Shown here one piece after another: positions 44,786 to 53,922 of a stretch of DNA of 64,000 nt. This DNA comes from Oscillospiraceae bacterium. Its GTDB lineage: Bacteria; Bacillota; Clostridia; Oscillospirales; Ruminococcaceae. Both the position numbers and the translations under genes were made by a program. A model generated the notes under the pieces. That model saw nothing but the letters and a program-made list of their open reading frames with translations, searched no databases and was not told the origin of the DNA. The stretch's first letter is position 1; every line of letters begins with the position of its first letter. The stretch is taken from contig JAAWRH010000007.1 of the NCBI GenBank assembly GCA_022800935.1, positions 43,607 through 107,606 of the forward strand, read 5' to 3'.

Positions 44786-45631
44786 CTATTTGCCTCCCCT
44801 TTGATAAATCGCAGGCTTGACATAGCGGAATCTGGAAGCGCTGCGGTCAATGGTCTCCGAGTGGCCGATAAGCAAATATCCGCCGTCTGCCAGGCAGTCG
44901 TAGTACTTTTCCACCAAACGGTTCTTGGTGGGCGCGTCAAAGTAAATCATGACATTGCGGCAGAAAATAAGGTCCATGGGCTTCCGGAAGCTGAAGGGCT
45001 CCATCAGGTTCAGTGTCCGGAAGATTACCTGGCTGCGTATCTTGCTGTTGACCTGGTACAGGTCCGGACCTGTTTTGGTAAAGTATTTGGACTTCCAGGC
45101 CGGGGGGATATCCTTCAGGTTTTCCCCCTCGTAGATGCCCTGGGTCGCTTTGTCCAGCACATTCTGGGAAATATCCGTCGCCAGGATGGTGGCGTCCCAC
45201 TGGGCCTTCTGGGGGCCGAAGAACTCATCAATCACCATCGCGGTAGTGTACGCCTCCTGCCCTGCGGAGCAGCCCGCGCTCCAGATGCGCAGGTCGTGGT
45301 CATGGGAATGGGTCTGCACCAACTGGGGAAGAATGATCTTTTTCAGAAAATCATAATGCTCCGGCTCCCGCATAAAGTAGGAATAGTTGGTGGTGAGGCG
45401 GTTGATCAGGTTGGTCGCCTCTTCCCCCGAACGGTCTCTGCGCAGAACGTCCAGATACTGGTTAAAGCTGGTTATCCCTTTGTCGCGCAGATAGTTGGTC
45501 ATACGCCCTTCAATCAGGGTCTGCTTATTCTCCAGGTTTACGCCGTAATGGGTCTTTACATAGGTGTAAAGGTCCTGGAATTCCTTTTGGGTAATGCGGA
45601 TAAGCCCGCTTGCGTTATTGCCTAATGCCAT
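44786..45631 (-). CDS. cheR: Chemoreceptor methyltransferase CheR
   Basis: CheR methylates receptor glutamates with S-adenosylmethionine. The 281-residue protein shows the SAM motif WSAGCSAGQEAYT and the CheR motifs FCRNVMIYFD and LLIGHSETI, with an N-terminal helical domain (YGVNLENKQTLIEGRMTNYL). ATG 45631 is used because AAGGAG is 11 bases upstream and the conserved start follows; longer frames lack conserved sequence. Confidence 0.96.
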   Translation of the reverse strand: MALGNNASGLIRITQKEFQDLYTYVKTHYGVNLENKQTLIEGRMTNYLRDKGITSFNQYLDVLRRDRSGEEATNLINRLTTNYSYFMREPEHYDFLKKIILPQLVQTHSHDHDLRIWSAGCSAGQEAYTTAMVIDEFFGPQKAQWDATILATDISQNVLDKATQGIYEGENLKDIPPAWKSKYFTKTGPDLYQVNSKIRSQVIFRTLNLMEPFSFRKPMDLIFCRNVMIYFDAPTKNRLVEKYYDCLADGGYLLIGHSETIDRSASRFRYVKPAIYQRGGK

Positions 45632-45837
45632 GTGCTGACTCTCCTTTACATCTGATACCGTGGCACCTTCCTCCCCAAGCCATAGGGAAAGGGAACGCTT
45701 CCGGGACACCAGAAAGTTTAAAACCGATGCAAAAGCTGCGGCCTGTAACAGGCGGCAACAACTGCCCCATACCGGTCCCCCGGCAAAGGCGGAAGGACCG
45801 GTATGGAAGGCAGAAGAAATCAAATGGCCGTTACATA
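45632..45837 (-). other. cheW-cheR intergenic region with hairpin
   Basis: About 200 bases without a gene. CCATACCGGTCC (45767-45778) pairs perfectly with GGACCGGTATGG (45795-45806). It may act as an attenuating or processing hairpin within the operon; there is no T-run. Confidence 0.45.
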
Positions 45838-46329
45838 TTACATGCCGCCGATGGAAAACATATCCAGATCATTGGCGAAGAATTTTTCGCAGTCGATATT
45901 GAGGACAATGTGACCGTCGGTGTGGGCGATGGTGGAAAGGTATTTGTTGGATTCGTTTCCGCCGAATTCAGGGGGATTGGTGAACTCATTGCTCTGAATG
46001 GTGACCACGTCGGAGACAGTGTCCACAATGAGGCCCACCTGCATATCATGGATGACAACAACAATGATACAGGTTTTATCGTTGTATTCGATTTCCGGCT
46101 GATTGAATTTGGTGCGCACATCAATGACCGGCACGATTTTGCCCCGCAGGTTGGTCACACCCTTTATGTAGGAGGGGATTCCCGGAACCGGCGTAATGGC
46201 CGGAATGGTCAGAATGTCCACCACCCGGAACAGCTCCAGGCCGTAAATGGTCTGTCCCAGGGTAAAGGTGAGGTAACGATTGCTTATATTATCCTCAACC
46301 GTCGCGCTGACGCTTGGAATATCACTCAT
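45838..46329 (-). CDS. cheW: Chemotaxis coupling protein CheW
   Basis: CheW couples receptors to CheA. The 163-residue protein has the SH3-like pattern RYLTFTLGQTIYGLELFRVV, the VPGIPSYIKGVTNLRGKIVP motif and VGLIVDTVSDVVTI. It lies 9 bases downstream of cheA. The N-terminal 15 residues are an acidic-polar extension. Confidence 0.97.
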   Translation of the reverse strand: MSDIPSVSATVEDNISNRYLTFTLGQTIYGLELFRVVDILTIPAITPVPGIPSYIKGVTNLRGKIVPVIDVRTKFNQPEIEYNDKTCIIVVVIHDMQVGLIVDTVSDVVTIQSNEFTNPPEFGGNESNKYLSTIAHTDGHIVLNIDCEKFFANDLDMFSIGGM

Positions 46330-46338
46330 GGGGTTTCA

Positions 46339-48483
46339 CTACCTTTCGTTAAGATGTAACAGGCTGTTGGCGTCCATAATCAGGCTGATGTTGCCGTCGC
46401 CCAGTATGGTGCAGCCGGAAAGACCGTAGCCCTTGATATCGTATTTGCTCAGGAACTGGGGGAAGGGCTTGACGACAACCTGCTGTTCCCCAATCAGCTC
46501 GTCTGCAAAGATGCAGCACTCCTTTTCTCCGTACTCGATCAGAATCACGATGCCGTCGTAGATATCGGTGACAGGGGTGTCAATTCCGTAGAGCTCGTGG
46601 AGGCGGATCAGCGGATAGCACTGGCCGTACAGCATAATCATCTCGGTGCCGTCAGTGTTGTGGATGAGCTGGTCCTCGCTGGTAATCTTGATGGAACGTT
46701 CAATGGAGTTGATGGGCAGGGTGAAGATGGTCTTACCCACCGAAATCTCCATGCCGTCGATAATCGCCAGTGTCAGAGGAATCTTGATGGTAAAGGTGGT
46801 TCCCACGTTCTTCTTGCTGTCGATGGTGATGGTTCCGCCCACCTTTTCAATATTCTTGCGGACAACGTCCATGCCAACGCCGCGCCCGGAGAATTCTGTC
46901 ACCTGGGTGTTGGTGGAGAAGCCCGCCATCATGATAAAGTTGAAGATTTCCTTCTCGGTGTACTCCGATTCCGGCTTGGTCAGCAGTCCCTGGCTTTTGG
47001 CCTTTGCCATCAGCTTGCTGGTATCCAGGCCGCAGCCGTCGTCCGCGATGGTGATGACAATTTCGCCGCCGATATTCTGTGCGGAAAGCGTCACCTTGCC
47101 GGTAACGGGCTTGCCCAGCGCCTGGCGCTCCTCCGGGGTTTCGATGGCGTGGTCCACCGAGTTGCGGATCATGTGCATGAAGGGGTCGGCCAGGGAGTCG
47201 TTGATGGTCTTATCCACCTCGGTGTCGCCGCCGAAGGTCTCCAGCTCCACATCCTTATCCAGCTTTTTGCACATATCCCGGATGATGCGGTTCATCTTCT
47301 GGAAGGTTCCGGACAGGGGAACCATCCGGATGGACATGACCACATCCTGAAGCTCATCGGTGAGCTTGCGCAGCTCCCGCATGGACTTGTTAAAGTTGTC
47401 CAGCGTCAGTCCCTTCAGGTCCGGGTTGCTGGCGACGATGGATTCCGCCGTGACGATTTCGCCCATCAGGTCCATCAGGTGGTCCAGTTTAATCTGGTTG
47501 ACGCTGATGAGGTTCTGCTTGACCGCCTTGGGTGCGGCTGCCGCCGGAGCAGCCGGAGCAGAGGAGACAGGGGCAGGTGCCGCCGGAGCGGGAGCCGCGG
47601 GCTCAGGCCGGGCCTGGGCAGCGGGGGGCGCCTCCTGAACGGGGGCGGGTTCAGGCTCCGATTTGGGAAGGGGAGCGCCGCCCGCTGCCACATAGGCGGC
47701 CTCGTTGATCAGTTCCGCCGTCTTGACCTCTACGGTGTTGCGGATGACCTCCATCACGTCCTCCACGCTGGCGGAGCTCTTAAAGCGGATGAAGAAGCCG
47801 TTGCTGCTGATCTGGGCGGAGAGGCTGGAATCGGTTTCCGGGGCGTTGGGAATGGACTCCAGCGCGTCGCACCAGTCTTTCAGCTGGCTGAGGAGCATAA
47901 AGGCGCGAAGGTTTTCCATGCGGCTCTCCTCTTCAAAGAAAACCTGAACATGGTAATATCCATCAACGCTATGAGTGGGGTCGGCCTGGGAATCGACGCC
48001 TGACGCAACGGGAGCCGCTGCCGGGGTGGACGCGGAGGCTGCCGGGGCAGCGGCTGGGGCGCTGGCGGCGGTTCCGTTCATACGGGCCACCTGCTCCTCA
48101 ATCTGCCGGATAAGGGGCTGGGGGTCCTGATGCTCCGCGCTGCCGCCCTGAAGGACATCCATCTCGTTTTTGATAAAGTCGGACGCCTGGAACAGCAAAT
48201 CAAAGATGCTGTCCTGGACAATGCTCAGCTTGGAGGGATCCTCGCGGAAGATGAAGAAGACATCCTCCACCGCATGGGCCATATTCGCCAGGGTCTCAAA
48301 CCCCATCATGCCGGAGTTGCCTTTGATGGTGTGCATGATGCGGAAGATTTCGCTGATATTTTTTTCGCTGATGTTTTTGGATTTTTCGGATTCGATCATG
48401 ATCTCGTCCAATGTATCCAGAAGGAGGGTGTTTTCTTCGATAAAACCTGCCATCAGTTCCATGTTGGGATCGATCGTACTCAT
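46339..48483 (-). CDS. cheA: Chemotaxis histidine kinase CheA
   Basis: CheA autophosphorylates and passes phosphate to CheY and CheB. The 714-residue protein has an HPt domain (H51 in IMHTIKGNSGMMGF), a P2 CheY-binding domain (about residues 170-265), an Ala/Pro-rich linker (about 268-315), the dimerisation helix (IKLDHLMDLMGEIVTAESIV), an ATPase domain (N-box HMIRNSVDHAIETPEER, G1 DDGCGLD, G2 FSGRGVGMDVV) and a CheW-like C-terminal domain (IDGMEISVGKTIFTLPINSI). A separate HPt/P2 arrangement is standard. Its promoter is visible upstream. Confidence 0.98.
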   Translation of the reverse strand: MSTIDPNMELMAGFIEENTLLLDTLDEIMIESEKSKNISEKNISEIFRIMHTIKGNSGMMGFETLANMAHAVEDVFFIFREDPSKLSIVQDSIFDLLFQASDFIKNEMDVLQGGSAEHQDPQPLIRQIEEQVARMNGTAASAPAAAPAASASTPAAAPVASGVDSQADPTHSVDGYYHVQVFFEEESRMENLRAFMLLSQLKDWCDALESIPNAPETDSSLSAQISSNGFFIRFKSSASVEDVMEVIRNTVEVKTAELINEAAYVAAGGAPLPKSEPEPAPVQEAPPAAQARPEPAAPAPAAPAPVSSAPAAPAAAAPKAVKQNLISVNQIKLDHLMDLMGEIVTAESIVASNPDLKGLTLDNFNKSMRELRKLTDELQDVVMSIRMVPLSGTFQKMNRIIRDMCKKLDKDVELETFGGDTEVDKTINDSLADPFMHMIRNSVDHAIETPEERQALGKPVTGKVTLSAQNIGGEIVITIADDGCGLDTSKLMAKAKSQGLLTKPESEYTEKEIFNFIMMAGFSTNTQVTEFSGRGVGMDVVRKNIEKVGGTITIDSKKNVGTTFTIKIPLTLAIIDGMEISVGKTIFTLPINSIERSIKITSEDQLIHNTDGTEMIMLYGQCYPLIRLHELYGIDTPVTDIYDGIVILIEYGEKECCIFADELIGEQQVVVKPFPQFLSKYDIKGYGLSGCTILGDGNISLIMDANSLLHLNER

Positions 48484-48526
48484 AGCATTTCACCTACTGT
48501 TTCTAAAATTTAAGATTCCTTACCCT

Positions 48527-48555
48527 ATTATAACTTATCGACACTTTTTTGTAAA
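48527..48555 (-). promoter_or_regulatory. Sigma-A promoter of the cheA operon
   Basis: On the minus strand TTTACA (48550-48555), 17-base spacer and perfect TATAAT (48527-48532), 44 bases before the cheA start. Confidence 0.8.
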
Positions 48556-48904
48556 TCTCAACTTTCAACCTTTATTTTTAAAAAAAAATAACGATATATA
48601 TTTATGAAGGGTATTTTTGCGTGTAATTTTCGCTCTAAAATGATTACGTCCGCAATATATGTTATAAATTAAAAATCTATAAATGAAAAATTCAAAATAA
48701 AACATTAATTTGGAGAGAAAAAAAGTTTTTTTCTCCGCCAAATATTTTAGCCTTTCAAAAAAGAGGGGTGGAAGAAGCCTGTTTTATATATTTTTCATAA
48801 GGATTTACAAAAAACTCTGTGAAAAAGCGCTAAAAACTTTTTTCGGAAAAAATTTCGCCAAAGACGCCCTACAGAAAAAATTCGATGCTGCAAGGTGATA
48901 AACC
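48556..48904. other. Very AT-rich divergent intergenic region
   Basis: Between cheA and the FliK-like gene. Many A/T tracts; a 62-codon frame at 48710-48898 lacks a good ribosome site and is Lys/Phe-biased as random AT-rich DNA would be. AAGGTGA (48893-48899) serves the next gene. No rightward promoter with good spacing found. Confidence 0.4.
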
Positions 48905-50338
48905 ATGGCTGACCTTTTAAAAATTACAACCCCGTTTATCAACAACAATAAAAACAACCAGATGCCTGTGGCCAGACAGGTGTCCGACCCCTCCGCGCCC
49001 TTTAACCTCCAGGACGTTCCAACGGTGGTCCGCCCCGCCACGGAGGAGGAAATCCTCAAGCAGAACAACGGCATGATTCAGAAGGAAAATTCCTCCAACG
49101 CCATGGCGAGCCTCCTCAAGGACCCTGCCTCGGCGGTGAATTTCCTCAAGAATATCTATGTTCTCCAGGAGATTGTGCAGCTGCTCCCCATCAAGAACAC
49201 CGCCATCACCAAGGAGATTGAGCAGATGTTCCACTCCCTGCTGATCAAGCCGGAGGACATTGCCTCCGAGATGCTCAGCCAGGAAACCTCCGCCACCACC
49301 TTCAAGGGGGAGATGTTCGACTACCTGCGGGACCTGCTGGCGGATAATCCCTCCGACGAGATGCAGGCGGCGGTGGCCAACATGCTCAAGTCCATCAACA
49401 ACCTGGAGGGGCAGAGGGACGCCCTGGGGGCGGTGGCCAACAGCCTGAAGTTCCTCTCCCAGAGTCTGGAGCCCAGCCGGAGCATTTCCCAGCGGCTGGC
49501 GGAGCTGTCCGCCCGTTTCCGCCAGGCGGACGCGCCGGAAAACTTTGTCCAGCTCAAGACCGAGGCCATGGACCTGCTCAAGGAGATGGAGGGAAACCTG
49601 CTGTACAACTCCAAAATGGCGAAGATCGGCTCCATGACCCTTTACAACCTCTCCCGCTTCAACGACAATCCGGACTTTTTCCAGGAATCCGCCTCCACTC
49701 TGTTCCTGCTGCTGGGCGGGGAGGAACGGAAGCAGTTTGTCTCCCTGGTGCGGGATTTCCGCAGCGGAATGGGCCAGCGGAGCGAATCCCAGGAGATAGA
49801 CGAGGCGGAGAAATCCAAAATTATGGATGTGCTGACCAAAATACTGGGCAAACAGGCCAGCGACGAGGAGATGTCCGCCGCTACGTCGGAAAAGATAGAA
49901 AAGATTATCACCAGCCTGCTCTCCTCTCCCTGCCACTTTACGCCACTGCTCCACTTTGTGGTGCCGGTGGAATACAACATGCTCCAGTCCTTTGCCGAGA
50001 TATGGATTAACCCCAACGGCGGGGAGGACCGGAATGACCAGGACAGGGGGGAGCGGGGAGAATGTATCCACATGCTGCTGGTGTTCGACATTGAGGGCAT
50101 GGGCAAATTTGAGGCGGAGCTCTATACCATGGGAAAGAAGCTGGAGCTGGCCCTTCGGTGTCCCCCGGCCTACTGCCGGGTGTTCCGCGGCGCCATGGGC
50201 CGCATTGAAAGGTGCGTCAGCTCCACCTCCTACCGCTTCGACAAAATCCGGGTGGACCCTTTGGAACGTCCCAACTCCCTGATGGACGTTTTCAAATCCC
50301 TCCCCTACAAAAGGACGGGTGTAAATGTCAAAGTCTAA
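48905..50338 (+). CDS. FliK-like / YlqG-type flagellar protein
   Basis: The 477-residue protein has no signal or membrane segment. Its C-terminus (PSSCHFTPLLHFVVP-type region, then IWINPNG, IHMLLVFDIEGMGKFEAELY) resembles the beta-sheet domain of B. subtilis YlqG and FliK relatives, and the middle is helical (MFDYLRDLLADNPSDEMQAA). The 14-base overlap with the downstream FlhB-C-domain paralogue matches the ylqG-ylqH pair. Probable role: an accessory partner for the FlhB-like protein; function in flagellar export is inferred. Confidence rests on gene order more than on motifs. Confidence 0.65.
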   Translation: MADLLKITTPFINNNKNNQMPVARQVSDPSAPFNLQDVPTVVRPATEEEILKQNNGMIQKENSSNAMASLLKDPASAVNFLKNIYVLQEIVQLLPIKNTAITKEIEQMFHSLLIKPEDIASEMLSQETSATTFKGEMFDYLRDLLADNPSDEMQAAVANMLKSINNLEGQRDALGAVANSLKFLSQSLEPSRSISQRLAELSARFRQADAPENFVQLKTEAMDLLKEMEGNLLYNSKMAKIGSMTLYNLSRFNDNPDFFQESASTLFLLLGGEERKQFVSLVRDFRSGMGQRSESQEIDEAEKSKIMDVLTKILGKQASDEEMSAATSEKIEKIITSLLSSPCHFTPLLHFVVPVEYNMLQSFAEIWINPNGGEDRNDQDRGERGECIHMLLVFDIEGMGKFEAELYTMGKKLELALRCPPAYCRVFRGAMGRIERCVSSTSYRFDKIRVDPLERPNSLMDVFKSLPYKRTGVNVKV

Positions 50339-50759
50339 ACAGAAGGCCGTAGCGCTTAAATACAACGCCGAACGGGACGAGGCGCCGGTGGTCATCGCCT
50401 CCGGCTACGGCAGCGTGGCGGAAAAGATTATAGATATCGCGGAGCAGAAGGGAATCCCCGTCTTCCGGGACGACAGCGCGGCCTCGCTGCTGTGTATGCT
50501 GGAGGTGGGCAACAGCGTCCCGTCGGAGCTCTATGAGGTTATCGCGGCAATCTACTGCCAGCTGCTTCAGGTTTCATCGGAAATCAAGGGCAACACCAGC
50601 GCCGCCAACCAGGCCCAGCGCCAGCGGAAAAGGTCCCTGGGGGACAGGGCCAAGCGGCTTAACAGCCGCCGTCCCGTCACCTCCACCGTCACCCGGAACG
50701 CCCAGAACGCGCCCCAGACGCCGGGGGACTCTCCGGAGGAGGAGAGCGGGGAGGGCTGA
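50325..50759 (+). CDS. FlhB C-domain paralogue (FlhX/YlqH-type) lacking the cleavage site
   Basis: The 144-residue soluble protein aligns with the FlhB cytoplasmic C-terminal domain: ALKYNAERDEAPVVIASGYG then AEKIIDIAEQKGIPVFRDDS, comparable with FlhB AVAVKYESGVNSAPVVIAKG and ARKIVEIAEQNQITIVENKP here. The N-P-T-H motif that precedes this part in FlhB is missing. These proteins can replace the cleaved FlhB C-domain in some species. The C-terminal 60 residues are basic and disordered. Overlaps the FliK-like gene by 14 bases. Confidence 0.85.
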   Translation: MSKSKQKAVALKYNAERDEAPVVIASGYGSVAEKIIDIAEQKGIPVFRDDSAASLLCMLEVGNSVPSELYEVIAAIYCQLLQVSSEIKGNTSAANQAQRQRKRSLGDRAKRLNSRRPVTSTVTRNAQNAPQTPGDSPEEESGEG

Positions 50760-50787
50760 TTTTTACATAGTGCAGAGGTGAGATATC

Positions 50788-51618
50788 TTGAACTTGATAC
50801 AGAAAGCCGGTCCCCTTGGCACGCTGCTGCTGGCGGCCATGGTCCTTGTGGTTCCCCAGGGGATTGAAAAGGCGGTTGACTCTATTTCCGCGGTGACAGA
50901 GAGCTCCTCACAGCTTTCCAGCAGCTCCACCCAGCCGGTGGAGCCCCGGAAAATACCCGCCGCAGCGCTGCCCGGCCAGATGGATGAGGCGAGGATTTCC
51001 TCCAGCCAGCAGCCCCTGGAGGAGCCAAAGCTGTCCGAGGAGGATTGGAAGCTGCTGCTGGTCAACGACTGGAATCCCCTGCCGGAGGACTTTACCGTTG
51101 CCCTGGCAACGGTTGCAGGCGGGGAGAGGGTGGACTACCGGATACAGGAGCCGTTGGAGCAGATGATCGCCGGGGCGAAGGCCGAGGGGATCAGCCTGAT
51201 AGTGTGCTCCGGCTACCGGGATGTGGCCTATCAGGAGACGCTTTACAGCAGAAAAACCGCCGCCTACCAGGCCCAGGGTCTTTCCCTGGAAAGGGCCCAG
51301 GAGGAGGCGAAGCGCTGGGTTGCCCGCCCCGGAAACAGCGAGCACCACACCGGGCTTGCGGTGGATATTGTCACCCCCTCTTATCAGGTGCTGGACAGCG
51401 GTTTTGCCGGCACTCCCGCCGCCCAGTGGATGGCGGAGCACAGCGCGGAGTACGGGTTTATTCTCCGGTACCCCCAGGGGAAGGAGGAGCTCACCGGGGT
51501 TGCCTGGGAGCCGTGGCACTTCCGGTATGTGGGAATTGAGAGCGCGAAGGAGATTTATAAAGAAGAAATCTGTTTAGAGGAATTTTTAGCGCCGGAAGAC
51601 TTTAAGACCGGCGAATAA
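50788..51618 (+). CDS. VanY-type D-alanyl-D-alanine carboxypeptidase
   Basis: Secreted or membrane-anchored enzyme that trims the terminal D-Ala of peptidoglycan stem peptides. The 276-residue sequence has an N-terminal hydrophobic anchor (about residues 10-25), a Ser/Gln/Pro-rich linker, and the LAS peptidase motifs: SGYRDVAYQETLY, SEHHTGLAVDIV (zinc His and Asp) and EPWHFRYVGIES (catalytic Glu, zinc His). It starts with TTG after AGAGGTGAG. Placement in the motility block suggests wall remodelling for flagella, an inference only. Confidence 0.9.
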   Translation: MNLIQKAGPLGTLLLAAMVLVVPQGIEKAVDSISAVTESSSQLSSSSTQPVEPRKIPAAALPGQMDEARISSSQQPLEEPKLSEEDWKLLLVNDWNPLPEDFTVALATVAGGERVDYRIQEPLEQMIAGAKAEGISLIVCSGYRDVAYQETLYSRKTAAYQAQGLSLERAQEEAKRWVARPGNSEHHTGLAVDIVTPSYQVLDSGFAGTPAAQWMAEHSAEYGFILRYPQGKEELTGVAWEPWHFRYVGIESAKEIYKEEICLEEFLAPEDFKTGE

Positions 51619-51636
51619 TCTGCTATAATAGGGAAG
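51608..51636 (+). promoter_or_regulatory. Sigma-A promoter of the FtsA-like gene
   Basis: Perfect TATAAT (about 51631-51636) with extended -10 (TGC before it) and a weak TTTAAG -35 17 bases upstream, overlapping the end of the carboxypeptidase gene. A leader of about 140 bases follows before the ATG at 51783. Confidence 0.6.
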
Positions 51637-51782
51637 AGGCGATTTGCCTGTCCCCGTTTTGGCCCGCAAGGGACCAGGACACCGTAAAGGACGTGAAACG
51701 TTGCGTTTGATAGAGACAGGATTATACCGTTTGCGGGCAGGCCTCGTAAAACGACTGAATTGTCAGGAGAGGCGGATGATGG

Positions 51783-53837
51783 ATGGAACATGAAAACACG
51801 ACCCAGCAGATAAACGAGCCAATCTTCGCCCTTGATATCGGCACCCACAACGTGATTGGCGTTGTGGGCTACAGCGAAGGGAACCAGCTGCGCATTGCCG
51901 GAATCCGGCAGCTGGAGTATTCCCGCCGTGCCATGAAGGACGGACAGATTGAGGATATCGAGGAGGTGGCGGACACTGCCGGCAAGGTACGCCGCCAACT
52001 AGAGAAGGACCTGGGAATGGAGCTCGGCGAGGTGTATGTGGCCGCCGCCGGACGCGCCCTGCGCACCCAAAAGGCCACCTATGAGCTCCAGCTGGAGGGC
52101 AGCGAGCCCATCAACAGCCAGCAGGTGGCGGAGCTGGAGATGTGCGCCATACAGCAGGCGGAGGAGGAGCTGCTGGCCGGAGAAGAGCCGGGCGTCCCCC
52201 TGTGTTATGTCGGCCATTCGGTCATTCGGTACTACCTGGATGATTACCCCATGTCCCCCCTCCAGGGGCACCGGGGGAAAAAGATACGGGCGGACATCAT
52301 CGCCACCTTCCTGCCCGGAGAGGTTGTGGACAGCCTCTATGCCTCCATGGGCCACTGCGGCCTGAAGGTGGCCAACATTACACTGGAGCCCATCGCCGCC
52401 ATGAACGCCATCATCCCCAACGAGCTGCGGATGCTCAACCTGGTGCTGGTGGATATTGGGGCGGGGACCTCGGATATCGCCATATCCGACGGGGGGAGCG
52501 TGGTCGCCTATACCATGGCCACCGTCGCCGGAGACGAGATCACCGAGGCCATTGTGCAGGGTTGTCTGGTGGATTTCCGCATGGCCGAAAGGATGAAGTT
52601 CGCCCTTTCCGAAAAGGCGGACACCATCCCCTATGAGGATATCCTGGGCTTTTCCTATGAGATTGCCCCGGAGGAGCTGAGGGAAAAGGTGCGCCCCGCG
52701 GTGGAGAACCTCTGTTCCGAAATCTGCGGGCGTATCATGGACATCAACGGCAAGGCCCCCGCCGCCGTCTTTATGGTGGGGGGAGGCAGCAGGATGGAGG
52801 GGCTGTGCGGCCTGGTGGCCAAGGGCCTTTCTATGATGGACAACAAGGTTGCCGTAGGCGGCAACAACTATATGAAGCGGATGGTGATATCCGAGGAGGA
52901 TGTGAGCGGGCCGGAGTTCGCCACGCCGGTGGGCATTGCCATCACCGCCATGAACAACCGCAACAACCGCAAGTATTCGGTCACGCTCAACGGGCGGATG
53001 ATCCAGATTGTGGCCAGGGAACCGGCCAATATCATGGAACTGCTGCTGCTCAACGGCTACGAGCGCAACCAGCTTTTGGGGCGTTCGGGAAAAAGCCTTA
53101 CCTTTGAGGTGGACGGGGAGCGCAGGGTAATCCGCGGGGGACGCCCCACGGCGGCAACCGTCACAGTCAACGGCCAGGCGGCCAGCATCACCACCGCGGT
53201 CCACCCCAACGACGAGATCAGCATGGAGCCTGCCGTCACAGGACAGGACGCGGCCATGACGGTGGAGCAGGCGGTGGAGGATTACCGGGAGATTCCCTTC
53301 CGGCTCAACGGCCAGGAGCTGAAGGCCGGGACCATTGTGACGGTCAACGGGAACCTTGTCCCCAGCGGCCAGGCGATTCATGAGCTGGACGTGCTGCGGA
53401 CCCGACAGCTTTCCACCCTGGAGGACCTTTGCCGGGAGCGGCGGATCGACATTACCTGCCACAGGTTCACCGTCAACCAGACCCCCAGGGGGCTCGATTA
53501 TGTCATCGCCCCGGAGGACGACGTCCGCTACGAATGGGTGGCGGCCAGGGAAGCCTCCCCCGCCCCGGAGACTCCGCCCGTCCCGGCGGAGCAGAGCGGC
53601 AAAGGGGAAAAAAAGGCCGTTGTCCGGATACGGCTCAATGGGGATATCCTGGAGCTGCCCGCCAAGGCGGACAATGCCCCCTATTTGTTTGTGGATATGC
53701 TCAATTATGTGGATATCGACCCGACCAAGCCCCAGGGCGACATTGTTCTGCGGATTAACGGACGCACGGCATCCTATGTGGAAGAGGTCGGCAGCGGAGA
53801 TGAAATTGAAATCCATTGGGCATCCAAGCCCGTTTGA
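51783..53837 (+). CDS. FtsA-like actin-fold ATPase with long C-terminal beta extension
   Basis: Residues 1-395 carry the actin/HSP70-type ATPase motifs: FALDIGTHNVIGVVG (phosphate 1), LVLVDIGAGTSDIAISDGG (phosphate 2) and FMVGGGSRMEGL (adenosine), in the order of FtsA/PilM. Beyond about residue 400 come roughly 285 residues of repeated short beta motifs (VTVNGQ, FRLNGQ, IRLNGD, LRINGR) ending GDEIEIHW, which suggests beta-grasp-like repeats. No amphipathic C-terminal membrane helix like that of FtsA is visible. The protein is longer than FtsA (about 420). It is unlikely to be the division FtsA; related proteins occur in Clostridia. Partner unknown. Confidence 0.8.
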   Translation: MEHENTTQQINEPIFALDIGTHNVIGVVGYSEGNQLRIAGIRQLEYSRRAMKDGQIEDIEEVADTAGKVRRQLEKDLGMELGEVYVAAAGRALRTQKATYELQLEGSEPINSQQVAELEMCAIQQAEEELLAGEEPGVPLCYVGHSVIRYYLDDYPMSPLQGHRGKKIRADIIATFLPGEVVDSLYASMGHCGLKVANITLEPIAAMNAIIPNELRMLNLVLVDIGAGTSDIAISDGGSVVAYTMATVAGDEITEAIVQGCLVDFRMAERMKFALSEKADTIPYEDILGFSYEIAPEELREKVRPAVENLCSEICGRIMDINGKAPAAVFMVGGGSRMEGLCGLVAKGLSMMDNKVAVGGNNYMKRMVISEEDVSGPEFATPVGIAITAMNNRNNRKYSVTLNGRMIQIVAREPANIMELLLLNGYERNQLLGRSGKSLTFEVDGERRVIRGGRPTAATVTVNGQAASITTAVHPNDEISMEPAVTGQDAAMTVEQAVEDYREIPFRLNGQELKAGTIVTVNGNLVPSGQAIHELDVLRTRQLSTLEDLCRERRIDITCHRFTVNQTPRGLDYVIAPEDDVRYEWVAAREASPAPETPPVPAEQSGKGEKKAVVRIRLNGDILELPAKADNAPYLFVDMLNYVDIDPTKPQGDIVLRINGRTASYVEEVGSGDEIEIHWASKPV

Positions 53838-53843
53838 GGCGCG

Positions 53844-53872
53844 GCCCAAAACACCAATATTCTGTTTTGGGC
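53844..53872 (+). terminator. Hairpin after the FtsA-like gene
   Basis: GCCCAAAACA (53844-53853) pairs perfectly with TGTTTTGGGC (53863-53872). No T-run follows, so it may only attenuate. Confidence 0.4.
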
Positions 53873-53922
53873 GGGCCTGAACCCGGATTTGGAGAAACCA
53901 TCGAATAAAGGAGTGTTTGATT

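Noticed and set aside
46597..48003. Long open frame (468 codons) antisense to cheA
   Set aside because: His/Gly/Arg/Leu-rich translation typical of a shadow frame; cheA has all kinase motifs on the other strand.
48710..48898. 62-codon open frame before the FliK-like gene
   Set aside because: AT-rich Lys/Phe translation without ribosome site.
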